DNA of 16,301 nt from NCBI GenBank assembly GCA_016787375.1, contig JAEUUM010000306.1, forward strand, positions 1 to 16,301, written 5' to 3'. Below, one piece after another: positions 14,063 to 16,301 of this stretch. Position numbers and translations under genes: made by a program. Within the stretch, counting starts at the first letter, position 1. Each line of letters begins with the position of its first letter. Under the pieces are notes generated by a model. That model ran no database searches. It was not told where the DNA came from and was given only the letters and a program-made list of their open reading frames with translations. This stretch comes from Saprospiraceae bacterium. Lineage in GTDB: Bacteria > Bacteroidota > Bacteroidia > Chitinophagales > Saprospiraceae.

Positions 14063-14806
14063 ATGAAATTACTCACCGGAAAAACTGCTTTAATAACTGG
14101 AGGAAGTCGCGGAATTGGAGCAGCGATTGTCAGAAAATATGCAGAGAATGGTGCCAATGTTGCATTCACTTATGTATCATCTGCTTCCAAAGCTGAAGCG
14201 CTGCGTGATGAACTGAGAGCGATGAATGTAAAAGCTGAGTGTTATCAAAGTGATGCGGCCGATTTTAAACAATCAGAATCGCTGGTGGCAGCAGTTCAAG
14301 CCGACCTCGGACCTATAAATATTGTGATAAATAATGCCGGAATAACTCGAGATACCTTGATGTTGAGAATGAGCGAAGACCAGTGGGATGAAGTAATTCA
14401 CACCAACCTAAAATCAGTATTCAACTTGACCAAACATTGCATGCGTTCCATGTTAAAAACGGGTGGTTCCATTATAAATATGTCCTCAGTGGTTGGTGTG
14501 TTTGGAAATGCGGGTCAGGCTAACTATGCCGCATCAAAAGCTGGAATCATCGGATTTTCCAAGTCAATAGCCAAAGAAGTTGGTTCGCGTAATATTCGAT
14601 GCAATGTTATTGCCCCAGGATTCATTGATACCGAAATGACAGGTGAACTTGATGAAAAAACCAAAGAGGCTTTCCTTTCAGGTATTCCGATGAAACGTTA
14701 TGGTAAATCTGAAGAAGTTGCAGATTTGTGTGTATTCTTAGGATCCGACATGTCTAGTTACATTTCTGGTCAGGTAATCAGCATTTGTGGTGGCTTAAAT
14801 ACTTAA
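14063..14806 (+). CDS. fabG: 3-oxoacyl-[ACP] reductase
   Basis: FabG reduces 3-oxoacyl-ACP to 3-hydroxyacyl-ACP with NADPH in each cycle of type II fatty-acid synthesis, in the cytoplasm. The 247-residue product is a classical short-chain dehydrogenase of the usual FabG length. It has a Rossmann glycine motif TGGSRGIG (12-19), NNAG (90-93), Asn115, catalytic Ser142 (INMSSVVG), Tyr155 and Lys159 (YAASK), and CNVIAPGFIDTEMT near the C-terminus. QANYAASKAG is typical of FabG. An acetoacetyl-CoA reductase (PhaB) cannot be fully excluded by motifs alone. It is not clustered with acpP or fabD here. Its stop codon is one base from the stop of the convergent nitroreductase gene. Confidence 0.9.
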   Translation: MKLLTGKTALITGGSRGIGAAIVRKYAENGANVAFTYVSSASKAEALRDELRAMNVKAECYQSDAADFKQSESLVAAVQADLGPINIVINNAGITRDTLMLRMSEDQWDEVIHTNLKSVFNLTKHCMRSMLKTGGSIINMSSVVGVFGNAGQANYAASKAGIIGFSKSIAKEVGSRNIRCNVIAPGFIDTEMTGELDEKTKEAFLSGIPMKRYGKSEEVADLCVFLGSDMSSYISGQVISICGGLNT

Positions 14807-14807
14807 A

Positions 14808-15473
14808 TTACTCAAACCAGACTGAAACAGATTCAAGGTCTTTTCTTTTGATATCGGGAACCAATGCGTCTTCAGCCGGATAACCTACTGGAATCAGCAA
14901 GTATGGTTTTTCGTTATCAGGTCTATTTAGTATCTTTTGGAGAAAATTCATCGGGCTTGGTGTGTGCGTGAGCGACACCAATCCTGCTTGGTGTATCGCA
15001 GCCAGTAAAAATCCACATGCAATACCAACAGATTCTTGTACGTAGTAATTTTTGTGATGTACACCTTCTATTATTTCATATGATTTTCTAAATACGACGA
15101 TGATCCATGGAGCAATATCAATAAATTCCTTCTGCCAGTCTGTTCCAAGAGGAGCAAGGTCTGCAAGCCAATCTTCCGTCATTCTTCCGTTATAACTTTC
15201 CTTTTCCTCTTTTTCGGCGGCCGTTCTTATTTGATGTTTTAATGCATGGTTTGAAATGACACAGAAAGTCCACGGTTGTTTGTGCGCACCTGAGGGCGCG
15301 CTTGAAGCTGTCAAAATCAAATTCTCTATCACTTGTTTGGGTACAGGTCTTTCTGAAAAATGTCTAATTGATCTTCTTTTGTTCATGAATCCAAAATATT
15401 CAATAGCTCTTCTTGAACTTTCTTCTTCTGAAAAATCAAGTTTTGAATATTTGATAAATGGGTATTCGTTCAT
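14808..15473 (-). CDS. Nitroreductase-fold flavoprotein resembling iodotyrosine deiodinase
   Basis: This 221-residue protein has the FMN-binding nitroreductase fold: KRRSIRHFSERPVP (32-45), ASSAPSGAHKQPWTF (56-70), ESVGIACGFLLAA (147-159) and LIPVGYPAEDALVPDIKRK (193-211). The last two blocks, SGAH.QPW and the helix with Glu90, Tyr94 and Lys115 (EKESY ... DWQK), match iodotyrosine deiodinase rather than generic nitroreductases. In that enzyme an equally spaced Glu-Tyr-Lys set (human Glu157, Tyr161, Lys182) clamps the amino-acid part of halotyrosine. Thr171 (HTP) aligns with human Thr239, which contacts FMN N5. A reductive dehalogenase acting on halotyrosines is therefore plausible; the natural substrate in bacteria is uncertain. 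There is no signal peptide or membrane anchor. It lies 20 bp downstream of an SDR gene and is probably co-transcribed with it. Confidence 0.82.
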   Translation of the reverse strand: MNEYPFIKYSKLDFSEEESSRRAIEYFGFMNKRRSIRHFSERPVPKQVIENLILTASSAPSGAHKQPWTFCVISNHALKHQIRTAAEKEEKESYNGRMTEDWLADLAPLGTDWQKEFIDIAPWIIVVFRKSYEIIEGVHHKNYYVQESVGIACGFLLAAIHQAGLVSLTHTPSPMNFLQKILNRPDNEKPYLLIPVGYPAEDALVPDIKRKDLESVSVWFE

Positions 15474-15493
15474 TAAATAATTTGTTTGAATTT

Positions 15494-16201
15494 TTACAAA
15501 TCACCCTGCTGCGGTCTCATTATTATTTCTTCCACAACAGCGGATTTTGATAAATTACTTGTTGCATAAATTATTTCGGCTATATCTTCGGCTTGCATTA
15601 ACCTTTCGTGTGGTAGGTCAACTCCAGCCCACGAATCGGACCAGGTAGCACCCGGTAAAACAGAGGTTACTTTAATTCCAGAATTCTTTAATTCCTCACG
15701 AAGGCATTTTGAGAAACCGAGCATTGCGAATTTTGATATGCTATAAGCACCGCCATTTGGATAAGCTAAAATACTTGCCACGCTGCAAATATTAAAAATG
15801 TGTGCTTGTGGCTGCTTTATTAATGTGGGCATCAGCGCCCTGGTGAAATTATAAGAACTGTATAAGTTGGTTTCAATCATTTTTTCAAGTGCACCATCAT
15901 CTGCAGTTAGCACTTCTCCTGGAAAATAGACACCCGCATTGTTAACCACAACATCTATGGTCAAATATTTTGAGACCAAATGATTTACAAAAGATTGTAA
16001 TTGATTTTTGTTGCTTACATCTGCATTGAATGTAAATAAATTGGAATTGGGAAAATTCGTCTCCCAAAATTTTTCCATTGAAATCAGGTCATTATCATTT
16101 CTGGCACAAACCCCGATATTAAAACCTTCTTTAGCAAATTTTTCAGCTATGGCTCTGCCTATTCCTTTAGTACCACCTGTTACAACAATTACCTTATTCA
16201 T
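15494..16201 (-). CDS. Short-chain dehydrogenase/reductase (SDR)
   Basis: The 235-residue product is a classical SDR with an NAD(P)-binding motif TGGTKGIG (8-15) and CARN at the end of strand 2, which favours NADPH. NNAG (87-90), catalytic Ser140 (ICSVAS), Tyr153 and Lys157 (YSISK) and VLPGATWSDSW (183-193) are also present. The C-terminal end MRPQQGDL is typical of a Bacteroidota subgroup of these reductases. No substrate can be assigned; 3-ketoacyl, sepiapterin-like and general carbonyl reduction are all possible. It is the first gene of a probable two-gene operon with the deiodinase-like flavoprotein, 20 bp apart. TATTTTTG (16243-16250) and TATATTTA (16228-16235) on the minus strand are weak promoter candidates; neither has a well-spaced TTG. 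The last 100 bases of the window hold no gene. Confidence 0.88.
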   Translation of the reverse strand: MNKVIVVTGGTKGIGRAIAEKFAKEGFNIGVCARNDNDLISMEKFWETNFPNSNLFTFNADVSNKNQLQSFVNHLVSKYLTIDVVVNNAGVYFPGEVLTADDGALEKMIETNLYSSYNFTRALMPTLIKQPQAHIFNICSVASILAYPNGGAYSISKFAMLGFSKCLREELKNSGIKVTSVLPGATWSDSWAGVDLPHERLMQAEDIAEIIYATSNLSKSAVVEEIIMRPQQGDL

Positions 16202-16301
16202 ATTGTATTTTCATTTGCAATTGAGTATAAATATACATTCTTCAAAAATAAAAATTTCACCCAAGTACTAAAGGAATACAAATAAATCTTTCAGGCATTC
16301 A

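Noticed and set aside
14063..16201. fabG and the minus-strand SDR as a duplicated gene pair
   Set aside because: Both are classical SDRs, but they differ widely outside the shared motifs and are in opposite orientation. Shared superfamily membership explains the likeness.

Overview
The window (about 36-38% G+C by eye) looks like a chromosomal segment of a Bacteroidota bacterium, most likely a Saprospiria/Saprospiraceae relative. The evidence is a 1348-residue secreted protein with SprB-type repeats and a type-B gliding-motility/T9SS C-terminal sorting domain, a porT-like barrel, DUF4412/GLPGLI-like and DUF4440-like secreted proteins, A-rich leaders without Shine-Dalgarno sequences, and several promoters of the Bacteroidota form TTG-N~20-TAnnTTTG. 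There are no phage, IS or CRISPR features. The gene content is mostly housekeeping plus cell-envelope functions.

Layout. 1-80 (-): the 5' end of fabH, divergent from a periplasmic thioredoxin-SPOR fusion (272-1108), with a perfect 16-bp palindrome between them. 1161-2402: hutI with its own strong-looking promoter. 2520-7334: an apparent two-gene unit, the giant SprB-repeat protein followed 18 bp later by a small secreted protein. 7354-7779 (-): a secreted NTF2/DUF4440-like protein, divergent from a two-gene lipoprotein unit (7856-9942) of alkaline phosphatase plus a phytase/SdiA-regulated-type beta-propeller. 10016-10089 (-): tRNA-Asn with a recognisable promoter and intrinsic terminator. 10173-11093 (+): a PfkB-family kinase, convergent with rlmN (11155-12198, -). 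12285-13163 (+): an outer-membrane beta-barrel protein ending in a hairpin terminator.

13164-13600 holds no convincing gene. It contains a perfect 14-bp palindrome, a consensus DnaA box and a possible 28-codon ORF. Next is a 93-residue protein that joins an N-terminal membrane segment to a Cro/C1-type helix-turn-helix (13601-13882, -). Its promoter is overlaid by two inverted repeats that look like an operator. fabG (14063-14806, +) then meets, stop codon to stop codon with one base between, a minus-strand pair: an SDR oxidoreductase (15494-16201) followed by a nitroreductase-fold protein (14808-15473). The latter resembles iodotyrosine deiodinase and keeps the Glu/Tyr/Lys substrate-clamp residues.

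The points most worth following are the iodotyrosine-deiodinase-like flavoprotein and its SDR partner, the membrane-tethered HTH protein with its two-site operator, and the thioredoxin-SPOR fusion. No wholly new defence or mobile system is visible. All functional calls rest on motifs read by eye and family knowledge; no database search was run.
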